Below are positions 1 to 9,363 of a DNA stretch of 64,000 bases, one piece after another; the stretch's first letter is position 1; the number at the start of each line of letters is the position of its first letter. The translations under genes were made by a program, and so were the position numbers. Origin of the DNA: Craspedostauros australis. Taxonomy: Eukaryota > Bacillariophyta > Bacillariophyceae > Mastogloiales > Achnanthaceae. The stretch is from positions 682,001 to 746,000 of the forward strand of contig JAMXDE010000016.1 of assembly GCA_026770025.1 (NCBI GenBank), read 5' to 3'. The notes below the pieces were generated by a model, which searched no databases, had not been told where the DNA came from, and saw nothing but the letters and a program-made list of their open reading frames with translations.

Positions 1-2825
1 CGCAGTCGCCGTCCGCCACCGACTCGTCCGCTGCCGCCAATTCACCACACTACCAGCAAGTACAGCACAACAGATCGGCCATCGAAGAGGCCAACGGAAT
101 CAGCGCCATCGTCACTGGCATGAGGAATCACACGACCGAGACGTGGGCAGAGTACTACGCCTTCAAGCTCCTTTGGAGGATGCTGGATGGCCCCGACGAA
201 GCCTCCGTGGAACGAATCACATCCCGCCTGATCGAAGAGGACTGCATGGCAATTTGCTTCCGCGTCCTCAAACATGAGACGACTTCGCCGGAATGCTTCG
301 AGGTTGGTGCTGAGATGCTGTGCCAACTTTCACTTTTCGCAACGCAATACTACCTCGGAAGCTACGCCCCCGATTGCGCCTCGGCTTGCATTCGCATCCT
401 GCGGGAAAATCCAAACAACCAGGATGTGCAAACCTCGTGCTTCAAGCTCCTCACGACCATCTCACGAAGGAACAATCGCAGCAAATCGTTGATATCGAGC
501 GGGGGCACGCAACTCATTGCCGATGCCCTGTTGGCAGGTACGGAGAACGCCGAATTGCTCAAGCACGGCCTCATGCTGCTCTGCATGCTCTCCAGCGAAC
601 CGGGATCCTTCGACCATGACATCGTCGGCCGGATCAAGCCAGCGCTGCAGGCAGCCGGAACGAAGCACGCGCACGTGATCGAGATTGCCGATGCGCTGTG
701 CATCTTCGTGGCCAACGTGAGTCTGAGCATCCCCAACGCCAGCGACCTGCCACTCGATACCATCAAACAAATGGCCGCCTCCATGGGCGACGAGCAAGTT
801 AGCGAGACGACGGTCCACGCACTGTCGGCGTTGTGCACGAAGTATCCGTCGTTCGCTGACAGTCTGAAGGATGGCAACCTGGCAGCCCAGCTGGCGACGG
901 GGATTGATGATGAAAACCCAACCGTCCAAGCCTCGTGCTGCAGCGTGCTGACGTCGCTTTGCTCGCAGTCCGAATCACTGCGGCAGACTTTGGCAACCAC
1001 GGGCACCCTGTCGCACGCGGCCAGAGGCTTGGAGATGTCGACATCCGACGGCGCGGCGCGGAGTCTGCTAGACTTCATCTCTGTGCTGACGACCGACCCC
1101 GCAGATGAAACCAACACGCCCGCCACAACTATGGACATCCCCCCGGTGCTCATCCCCGCGATCGATTCTGCCCTGAGACGATACCCTCCAACCGCCATGG
1201 CTGCATGCACGGTGCTGCGGAATCTGTTCCTCGCCGCCTCCCCCAACATGGCTCGCACCGACATGCAGTCCATGCCCGATACGCTGGTGGGCATTGTTAA
1301 CAGCCCGACAAGCACCGTCGATGTGCGTGTCGAAGCTCTCGGTGCAATATGGTCCTTCATCGCGAAGTTCCCAGAGCAACCAGCGAACGTGCTGTCCACG
1401 CTCTTCCAGGCAGTGATTGGGATCATGGCGCAGCACCGAGGAGAAGGCTCAGCGTTCAGCTCCACCATCCAGTTCGCTGGATCAGGTGCCTTGTGTTGCG
1501 TCCTCCAAGCCATCCGCGAGAACCCGATTCAAATCTCCGATGACGACATCGACATGATCATGTGCATCCTGGACTTCGTCATTGAATGCGACGTGAGGAA
1601 CGCCTCCATGATCGCGCAGTTCCTGGACGTCATCCTCAGCCTGTCCGTGCTGCACAGGGAGCTGGTGGTCCAGTTTGGTGTCATCGTCCTAGTCATTGAC
1701 TGCATGGTGGAGCACGAGCAGCACGAGGCGATCCAGGAGAAGGGATGCACGATCCTTGCCATGTTGGCATCGACGGAGAACCTGCAAGTGAATCTGAGCA
1801 TCGCCGAGACCGATGGCATTGACATGATCGTCAGCGCGTTGGCCATCTTCTCCCACAACCCCGAGATCCAGCTCAACGCATGCCGGGCGTTATCGCACCT
1901 GAGCATCGATCACGAGTCCAGAATGCTGATATCGTCCCAAGGCGGCATCATCCTGCTGGTCAACGCAATGGCCTCGTTCCAAGACAGCGTGGATCTGCTG
2001 GAGGCCGCCTGCTCCGCGCTTCTCAATTTGTCGTCGGATGCCGAGGAGCAGGTGCTGGCCGGTTCGAACATGGTGGAGACAGTCATTAGGATCATGAGGC
2101 ACCAAAGGAACTCCCCCGTCCTCCAAGAGAAGGTCCTCGGCGTGCTTCAGAACGTGTCCATGCGCAGCCGAGATGCCAAGCGTGCCATCGCCGAAGCCAG
2201 CGGGGTGGACGCCGTGACGTTCGCCATCAACGAGTTCATGGGCTCACCGTCGGTGCTGGAGAGGGCATTTACCACCATGTGGAGTCTGGGTGTTCTGGAG
2301 GAAAACCAGGTCCGAATCGCCGACTCAGGCGGCATCAAACTCCTCGTGAACGGTATGCTGGCCAACATTTCGTACGAAAAAGTGCAGAAGCAGGCATGCG
2401 GGTGTCTGTGCACTCTGTCATCGAACTCTCGCAACAAGACTCTGATCCGAGAGAACGGTGGCATCCACTCCATCGTCTACGCCATGTGGGCGCACTACGC
2501 ATCCGAGGCGTTGCAGATTGAGGCATGCCGCGCGCTGTCCAGTCTGGCCGTCAATATCCAAACCAACGAGGTGATGGTGGCATCCGAAGGCGAAGTCCAG
2601 GCCATCATCACAGCCATGAAGCGCTTCCCCAACTCGGAACGTCTGCAGGAGCATGCCTGCGTGGCGCTGCGCAACTTCACGCTGTCGATGGACAACGTGG
2701 AGCTTGTGAGGCAGAGCGCCGAGGAGGTGACCACCCTGATGGACCACGCATCTGCGAGATTCCCCGATCGTTGCGCGGAGCGCGCGCGGCAGGTTCTGGC
2801 AAGCATCCGCCAAACCAACCAGTGA
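1..2825 (+). CDS. Armadillo-repeat protein, 5'-partial
   Basis: The reading frame is open from the window edge (first full codon at 3) to a TGA at 2823-2825, giving at least 940 residues. The first ATG is at 120, but the 39 codons before it are open and already read as an armadillo unit (EEANGISAIVTGMRNH), so the true start lies outside the window. The protein is built of helical repeats of about 42 residues with the ARM pattern of a GGI..LV.AM helix followed by A(C)..L..LS. The best ones are in the last 350 residues (for example SQGGIILLVNAM and ENGGIHSIVYAM). Such solenoids bind proteins, and no catalytic motif is visible. It ends tail-to-tail with the adenylate kinase gene. I cannot assign an orthologue. 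A second ARM protein lies at 18674-20299. Confidence 0.85.
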   Translation, partial: QSPSATDSSAAANSPHYQQVQHNRSAIEEANGISAIVTGMRNHTTETWAEYYAFKLLWRMLDGPDEASVERITSRLIEEDCMAICFRVLKHETTSPECFEVGAEMLCQLSLFATQYYLGSYAPDCASACIRILRENPNNQDVQTSCFKLLTTISRRNNRSKSLISSGGTQLIADALLAGTENAELLKHGLMLLCMLSSEPGSFDHDIVGRIKPALQAAGTKHAHVIEIADALCIFVANVSLSIPNASDLPLDTIKQMAASMGDEQVSETTVHALSALCTKYPSFADSLKDGNLAAQLATGIDDENPTVQASCCSVLTSLCSQSESLRQTLATTGTLSHAARGLEMSTSDGAARSLLDFISVLTTDPADETNTPATTMDIPPVLIPAIDSALRRYPPTAMAACTVLRNLFLAASPNMARTDMQSMPDTLVGIVNSPTSTVDVRVEALGAIWSFIAKFPEQPANVLSTLFQAVIGIMAQHRGEGSAFSSTIQFAGSGALCCVLQAIRENPIQISDDDIDMIMCILDFVIECDVRNASMIAQFLDVILSLSVLHRELVVQFGVIVLVIDCMVEHEQHEAIQEKGCTILAMLASTENLQVNLSIAETDGIDMIVSALAIFSHNPEIQLNACRALSHLSIDHESRMLISSQGGIILLVNAMASFQDSVDLLEAACSALLNLSSDAEEQVLAGSNMVETVIRIMRHQRNSPVLQEKVLGVLQNVSMRSRDAKRAIAEASGVDAVTFAINEFMGSPSVLERAFTTMWSLGVLEENQVRIADSGGIKLLVNGMLANISYEKVQKQACGCLCTLSSNSRNKTLIRENGGIHSIVYAMWAHYASEALQIEACRALSSLAVNIQTNEVMVASEGEVQAIITAMKRFPNSERLQEHACVALRNFTLSMDNVELVRQSAEEVTTLMDHASARFPDRCAERARQVLASIRQTNQ

Positions 2826-3270
2826 TTCTTCTTGCACGCTGACACCATGCATAGTATTTGTTGCGCGTGTGCAACCTCGAAGACGCAATAGCAATGCAAT
2901 CCAGCATCCAGCACCAATCCAACAAGGCCGTAACTCTGTACCATTAACAGCAGGAAGGGCGACGCCAACAGCAACGGCAACATTACAACCAATAATCCTA
3001 GAGAGCAAAGCAAGTACTTTATCATGAGCTTTGTGTTGCTGTGCCTATGTTGATGATGACGATGATGAGCATGATACTGTTCATGCTCTGCTGGGTGATG
3101 CCATCGACTGACTTGGTCATTGGCGCGGACTACTCTCCTCTACTGCATCTGGCGCAATGCTGCCGACCTCATCCGTGCGTACTACCTACCATTACATGAT
3201 TGGAGCACATGAATCTGGAGAGCAAAACGTCTCATTCCGTGCTGGTGGTACACGATCGTGGATTGTTCGA
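2826..3270. other. Convergent intergenic region
   Basis: These 445 bases separate the ends of the ARM gene (+) and the adenylate kinase gene (-), so both 3' UTRs and transcript ends should lie here. There is a short GATGAT run near 3050-3070. I see no RNA gene or coding frame. Confidence 0.5.
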
Positions 3271-3996
3271 TCATAATCTTGCATGGGCTGCATCGACACC
3301 AACGCCCTCGGCGGACCGCGCTGACACCCATTCCTGCACAGTCGATACGAGCTGCTCAACCTCAGCGTGACCCTTGTAGGGCACAAGCCGCAGCAGCTGC
3401 CCCTTGCTCTCGAAGTGCGAGATGATGGGATCCGCGTGCTCGTGATAGATCCGCAGTCGTTTCTGCACGATGTCCTCCACATCATCGTCGCGAATGATCC
3501 AATCCACATTGGGTTCACCACCGCCATTCTCGGGACAGCACCGATCGCCGGCCGGCAGATTGGGCGGCAGATCGAACCCCAGCGAATTCACGCCCGCCAC
3601 GTTATAGTTGCCACCACACAGCCGACAGACTCGGCGGCCCAGAGTCTTGGCTCGACAAACGAAATCCGGCACATCGAGCAAGATTGCCGAATGGATCCTG
3701 CGTGACAGCTTCCAGCTGGTTTCCATGGCCTGCACCTGCGCGATGGTGCGCGGGAAGCCGTCCATGATGTATCCGCCGCGCATCGGTCGGACGTGAGAAT
3801 GGATGGCATCATTGACGACATCGTCGTCGACCAGCTGTCCTGATGTCAGATCCAGGGAAGGCAGATGTTGGCGCAGAACATCGGAGACCGTCACCAAGGG
3901 TACGGCGAGTGCTTGGGATAAGTATTTACCGTACGTCCCCTTCCCAGAACCGGGTGGTCCGATGAGTGCCAGGTTGTGTCGGAGGCGCTGTGACAT
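3271..3996 (-). CDS. Adenylate kinase (zinc-LID type)
   Basis: This 241-residue nucleoside monophosphate kinase most likely catalyses ATP + AMP = 2 ADP. The P-loop GPPGSGKGT is at residues 13-21. It is followed by the NMP-binding region, DGFPRT near residue 80, and a LID domain opening with GRRVCRLCGGNYN, with a second cysteine pair (RCC) about 30 residues later. Four cysteines in this arrangement suggest a zinc-binding LID, as in many bacterial-type and long eukaryotic adenylate kinases. The RDDD stretch after the LID matches the conserved arginine/aspartate region. No transit peptide is evident, so a cytosolic location is likeliest. The start ATG at 3996 leaves the usual five to ten residues before the P-loop. 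The left inverted repeat of a putative transposon begins only 128 bp upstream, so the promoter may be disturbed or supplied by the element. Confidence 0.9.
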   Translation of the reverse strand: MSQRLRHNLALIGPPGSGKGTYGKYLSQALAVPLVTVSDVLRQHLPSLDLTSGQLVDDDVVNDAIHSHVRPMRGGYIMDGFPRTIAQVQAMETSWKLSRRIHSAILLDVPDFVCRAKTLGRRVCRLCGGNYNVAGVNSLGFDLPPNLPAGDRCCPENGGGEPNVDWIIRDDDVEDIVQKRLRIYHEHADPIISHFESKGQLLRLVPYKGHAEVEQLVSTVQEWVSARSAEGVGVDAAHARL

Positions 3997-4124
3997 GATG
4001 GTTGTTCTTCGGTTGGCGACGTTTCTCCGTTCGTTGATGTCCTCTCTCTTTGTCCGCTGCTCTCTCCTCGCGAAGTGTTTTGGATGGAATCAAACCGCAA
4101 GCAATCGCATCGACGCCGATAGTA

Positions 4125-4174
4125 CTAGCTGCACTCAATGTAAAACGGTGTCGCGATAGCACTAGTTGTAGAGT
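4125..4174 (+). repeat. Left terminal inverted repeat
   Basis: The repeat starts CTAGCTGCACTC directly after a TA dinucleotide. It is the reverse complement of 13589-13638 with three mismatches: two within the first four outer bases and one near the inner end. It contains the palindromes TCGCGA and ACTAGT. Beyond position 4174 the two ends no longer align. Confidence 0.8.
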
Positions 4175-4315
4175 TTTGGCCCCTTGTTGCCACTGGTTTG
4201 CTTGCTTTTGGGAGAAACGGCGATTGTATATTTAGAGCTATTTCGTGTTTACTCTCGCTGATCCGTCGTCTACGTCACAGGGAACGGATTCCACGTCATG
4301 AAAAACGAGTCACAA

Positions 4316-4348
4316 CAGAGGAAGAGACATCGTGTGACTCTTCCTCTG
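4316..4348. repeat. Perfect 11-bp hairpin, subterminal
   Basis: CAGAGGAAGAG at 4316-4326 and its exact reverse complement at 4338-4348 are separated by an 11-base spacer. It lies about 190 bp inside the left transposon end. It could be a subterminal transposase site or an RNA hairpin. No coding sequence is recognised between 4175 and 4863. Confidence 0.6.
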
Positions 4349-4863
4349 CAAGACAACGTGATGACCGTGTGCAGCAACAACAGAATGTGCCATGCCAGGA
4401 CAGCCAACATGAGTCCGCGTCAACCAATCTCACAATGGAAACCAGCAACATCCAATCGTCTTGGAATACGACGAAGCGCATTGGCGATCTGTACGACGCA
4501 GACGACAGTGCTTCGCCAATCACCACGACATCGTCTTCACCTCGGCTGCCAATCCTGTGAATGATGCATGCACAGCTCAGCCAATCCACATTCTTGCCAC
4601 TGTTGCTGTTTCCATTTTTCTTCTCCGATAACATGCGGTGCGCACATGATCAACGTGGTACGGTATGCATGCTGCGCAACCGTGCAGCACGATCCTCCTG
4701 CAAGAACGCCAAGGCGCAAGGGACGACATCAACACAACCGAAAGTATCGATCCAGCCACGAGTGTGAAGGAGCCTCAAAGCAAATACGAGCAATAGTAGA
4801 CCGCTCATCCGAATTAGAGAGGAAAGAAACAGCATTCCAGCAAACCACAACCAAGCAAAGATC

Positions 4864-7626
4864 ATGTGGAAACCGAAGATGCTCAACTTCAAGGCAGCGA
4901 CCATCATGGTGATCTTGCTCGCCAAACGCAAGACGATTGATGCCATCCTTCATGGCCGTAGATTGGTTGACCCAACCAAAGAACTTCATGTTGCGATGCA
5001 GGCAACCAGACTGCTGAAGGCCGACAGCGGTTTCATCCCAAAGAAAATCAAGGGCACCAACAGACGGGAGCACCCTCCAACAGTCCAACCAGCAATCCCA
5101 GTGTGGCACCAACCAGTTCGCCTACCAGCTCTCCTACATTGGCACCAACTGCATTGGCTGGAATAATGACGACAACACCGACTTCTACACCAACCTCGCC
5201 ACCAACTGGGGCACCAACTTCGAGGCCAACTGGGTTGCCAGTTGCATCGGCAACCAGCAATCCAACCTTGAGGCCTACCTCATCACCGACCGACCAGCCA
5301 ACAGGCAGAGCAACCAGCATGCCGACGCGAGATCCAACTTCCATGCCGACATCGGGGCCTACATCTGCATCAACTACCACCTCGTTTGCATTTGATTCCA
5401 GCATCTCTGTGGCCCGCAAGCCAGATGTTGTGCCAGAATGCTTTCCGCTGGATGCATTCGACCCAAATGCCATCATCTGCAATCCATCCAAGACTTCGTG
5501 CCGCAAGGCTGTCACTGGTATTCGAAGCACACCGGAATTGCAGATTTACTTCGCATGCGCTGGTATCTTGGCCAAGGGGGATGCACGCAAGCTATTCAAT
5601 TGATATGCGTCCAACCCCATACTTGCTGAGGAGCTGACACTGTTGTCCGCCGCTGGCACCACTGTGTTCGCAGCTCTGGGTGGCGATGACATCTACTATG
5701 TGTGCCAGAACGCTGGGGATCCATGCTGCGCAGAGGATTGTGACTGTACCAGTTCCGACTATTACAGTTTCATGACCATTGCCACCACTGCCTGCATTGG
5801 GTCTGGATCTTGCGACAGGATGGGACTAAACACATTGGTCCTGGATTCATCCTGTACCAGCAAAGGGGCATGCGCCAGCGTGAACTCTCTTTATGTTTCC
5901 GATTGCTATGGTCCTCACCGAACGTACGGTGTCACCTTCATTGGTCAACTGGCCTGCACTGATTCTCTTTCCTGCACCGTCGCTGGTGAATATCCCTACG
6001 GAGACGCCATCACACAAAGCGGCGCCTGCGTTGGACCCTACGCCCGTGCGGGCATTGGCTTCTGCATTGAACAGAACCGGGCCAGCCACTCCCGGAGCCA
6101 CATCAGAATTGGGTCCAACGCATGCCTTGGTGATCATGCATACGGCGGAGCACATGTGAGCTTTTACTACAACTGCGCATGCACACCGTCGCCGTCAGCT
6201 GGGAAGATCCAGGGCAGCTTGATCATCGGCGACAATGCCTGCGCCGCAGCCTACGCTTGCGCAGGATTGGGATTCGGTGACTCAATGACGACTGACATCA
6301 TTGTGCCAGAATATGGCTGTGACAGCGGCGGCGCGTGCTACGAATGCATGACAAAAACCAACTGCGGCAGCGACGAAGTCTTCATTATCTACGATGCTGC
6401 CGTCACCTGCCCCAAAGACGTGGATGGTTATGTAAGGGTCGAAAGGGTCGATCAATTCTGCATCAACAATGATCAACGCCCAACAGATTGCCCGACTTTC
6501 GCCCCCTACTCCGCTGGCAAGCGATACCCCAACAATGATTCCGACAGAGCAGCCATCCGATCTGCCAACTTTTGTTCCAACAAACTCCCCGACCATCAAC
6601 AACACCACCCTGCAGACCCTTTGCTTGAATGAGGCTGGGGAGGTTGCTGCGGGCTTCACCTCCAGACCAGTCATCCTCTGTGATGACGATGTGGGCACAT
6701 GCACACAATTCGTCAACGACATCGAGTCTCTCCCAACAAACAAGGACAGGTTTGTGAAAAGCATCTTCGGATGCGATGACGACCAAGGCAGCCAGGCGTC
6801 GCAGCAACAGGCGCAGGTACGATTCGATCACATCAAGAATGACCCCCAAGCAATCGTAGCCATCCTCACTGCTCTCGAAGGTGATGGCATCCTTCTCACT
6901 GCGAACGCCGCAAGCCTATCCATGAGATGCGGTGCTGTGGGCGGGGCCTGCCGCCAAGGAACTCTTGGTTGCACTCTCGGGAGCGACATCATCACCATCA
7001 CCCCGGACTCGTGTGCAAGCGATAGTTCCTGCGAAGGGGTTTCAAAGAATGCCATCATCCTTGGCAGCTGTCTTGGACTAAATTCCTGCAAGAATCTTGG
7101 ATCTTTTTCCAGCCCTCCCGCCACCACGGCCGCCATTGGCTACCACATCATTGGGCCAGCCGCATGCACCAGCACAAACAGCTGCGAGAACCTTGGGCAG
7201 AACATCTATGGTAACATCCGGACCCACCATGCAGGATGAAATGGCGGGGACGGCTGCAAAGGCCTTGGAATTCGTGCTGCCCAGTCTCCCGGTATCGCCA
7301 CACCTACGCTTGCCAACATCAGCATGGGGATGAACACTTGTCAGGGACAATGTGCTTGTCAGAATGTTCACGCTGGCCCGTTCAAGACTCTCGGTGGCAT
7401 CACCATCGACAGTGGCACATGCTTGCCACAAGACAGCTGCAACGGTGTTGCAAACTCCAACTTGGCGGTTGATGATCTGGTCATCGCGGCGAACACCTGC
7501 GTGGCTCCAAGCAGCTGCCAGGACTGCATGGCGACAGACATGTGCAGCGGCTCTCCTGGCCGGACCTACACCATCGACAGCCCATCCAACGACTGCCCTG
7601 GACAAAATAACGATGCATGCTCTTGA
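4864..7626 (+). pseudogene. PT-repeat/cysteine-rich secreted-type protein, broken
   Basis: The segments read as one gene with four disruptions. The start (ATG 4864; MWKPKMLNFKAATIMVILLA, a weak signal-like segment) runs in one frame to about 5057. A Pro-Thr-Ser repeat (APTSSPTSSPT and similar) then continues in another frame to an in-frame TGA at 5601-5603. The same frame resumes with cysteine-rich repeats to about 6500. A frame change leads to a second PT stretch and a second cysteine-rich block, with another TGA at 7237-7239, ending at 7626. The repeat core is roughly I-G-x-x-x-C-x(4)-S-C-x-x-L-G every 35-45 residues, suggesting a beta-solenoid. The two blocks resemble each other, so the gene arose by internal duplication. 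PT-rich linkers are common in secreted or wall proteins of diatoms. Decay is likeliest, but assembly indels or small introns could explain part of it. Confidence 0.6.
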
Positions 7627-9363
7627 AAAATGAAATGGCAGACCGCACTCTCAGGGCGCGAACAGGCGTGGGAGTACAAACATCACGACATGTCCACAGG
7701 TACGCCCATGCTCATACGGTCGCATCTTCCGCAGCGGCAAGACAGCACGGATGCGATCCATATTCAGAACGAATGGCGCAACTCAACTCCATCGTTGCAT
7801 ATGGCACGATGATCCAAGAATAAAATACATGTTACAATATGGTCGTGTAACAATCATTTGCATCCTGTGCTGCGCCGCGCCTTGCCAGTTGTGCATTCTC
7901 GTACTTCCATGTGCTAGTATAGTATGATATGGTACCTTTGCCCATGACTTCAAGGGAGCATATCCAAAGATGAACCACACAACTTGACTGCAGTCTCAAC
8001 CACTCCGTCCAGACATCCATACGAGTGCACTTGCGTTCTTGTCGTACAACTTGTCGAGTATTCTAAACTTGTCTTGTTCGAGGCCAGCTCAGCGAGGAAA
8101 CGTTAGGTGCGAACTAAAACGAAGACTCGGTGATGCCACGTTTGGTTACCCAGAACGTCTGTATCTGCAGAAGGGGGCGTCCTGCGTGTTCGTCTTCAGC
8201 ACGCAGACGACGGAATGTTGTTTCCCAGCAGTGGACTCGCCTGGTTTGGACGAGGACGCTGCTTGGCTCTGGTGACGACTAGCAACTTAGGAATGCATTG
8301 TAACTGTGCTGCTAATTGTGAGTGTAATTATGTATGGATGTTGCTTCATTGAGTTGCTTGGCATTCGCGTTGCTATCTGAAGTTTCTCCTCTTTTGGTTT
8401 GAATGTATCGTGCATCCGTGTCATTGGTAGGCGGGACTGTTTGAACCGATCATGCCTCTCCTCCAGGATCCGATTTGAAGTAGTATACTGTGCGGGGCGG
8501 TAGAGCTATGCTTCTGGGATCCTTCTCAGTCTCGGATACGATCGTGTCACATGTCTGACTCTCGGATACCTTCGAGTCGATCGATTCGTGTCTTGGATAC
8601 CAATTGAGTCCCGCATGTGATTCTCGGATACCATATTATCCCACACGGAATAGCTCATCGAATGTAACATATTATAGGAGCTGCACTAGCACATCACAAC
8701 ATAGCATAGTATAGCATACGAGCATTGTATGGTGTGGATTCGTTGCGCTCTGCTCTACTCTACTCTCCTCTGCTCCACCAATACATGGCGATCGTGCTAG
8801 TGGCAGTGCCGTCGGCAGGGCATGAGCAGAGATGAATGATCAGAGGATGCATCGTTGGTGCTCCAGTGACGAGTACAGACGCGTGGACTTGATGGCAGCA
8901 ATGATCGCGAGGGTTGCACATGTGTGATGAAAAGGAAGTGGAGTACTGGCATGGCACGATGTGGTACAGACGTACGAGTGCGGTACCAACAAAGAGGAGC
9001 CTTTGCCATTCGATTGGTTTGTGCAACACACACCGATTGTGCTGGCGCTCCGATCGACGCAGTTGAGGCCTTGGAGCGTTTTTGTGTGTGGTTCGGCTGG
9101 AATTTTTCGGACCAGAGCAGCACAACACAACGTGACGGCTTCACAACGCGATGGCTCCACGACGCACACCATTCACGACACAAAAATAACGGTCTGCGTC
9201 ACAAAATCACATCTCTCATCACAAAACACAAAATACAAAACACAAAACAAACATCACACACCACACATCACAATCCTCCATGCCATCAAACAGATGATGT
9301 GCACATAAACACTCCAATCACAGGTGTGTCTAAAACATATACTACTACTACTTCGATTTGCAG
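7627..9363. other. Gene-poor interior of the candidate transposon
   Basis: No recognisable coding region is seen. Short open frames such as 8039-8275 lack any family resemblance. The interval holds the 30-bp tandem repeat at 8531-8650 and a CACAAAA-rich stretch near 9215-9260 just beyond the transposase 3' end. Confidence 0.5.
8531..8650. repeat. Degenerate tandem repeat, four units of 30-31 bp
   Basis: Four units begin with CTCGGATAC or CTTGGATAC at 8531, 8561, 8592 and 8623, with a strict 30-31-bp period. The unit bodies vary but keep GAGTC/GTGTC and CATGT words. The CTCGGATACC head is the conserved part, which suits a repeated protein-binding site. Confidence 0.7.

Noticed and set aside
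362-1513. Long minus-strand open frame (383 codons) opposite the ARM gene
   Set aside because: It is antisense to a clear repeat protein. Its composition is a shadow of the other strand and no domain is seen.
8531-8650. Regular repeat as a CRISPR array
   Set aside because: Only nine bases are conserved per unit, spacers are not clear-cut, there are no cas genes, and the context is a eukaryotic genome.
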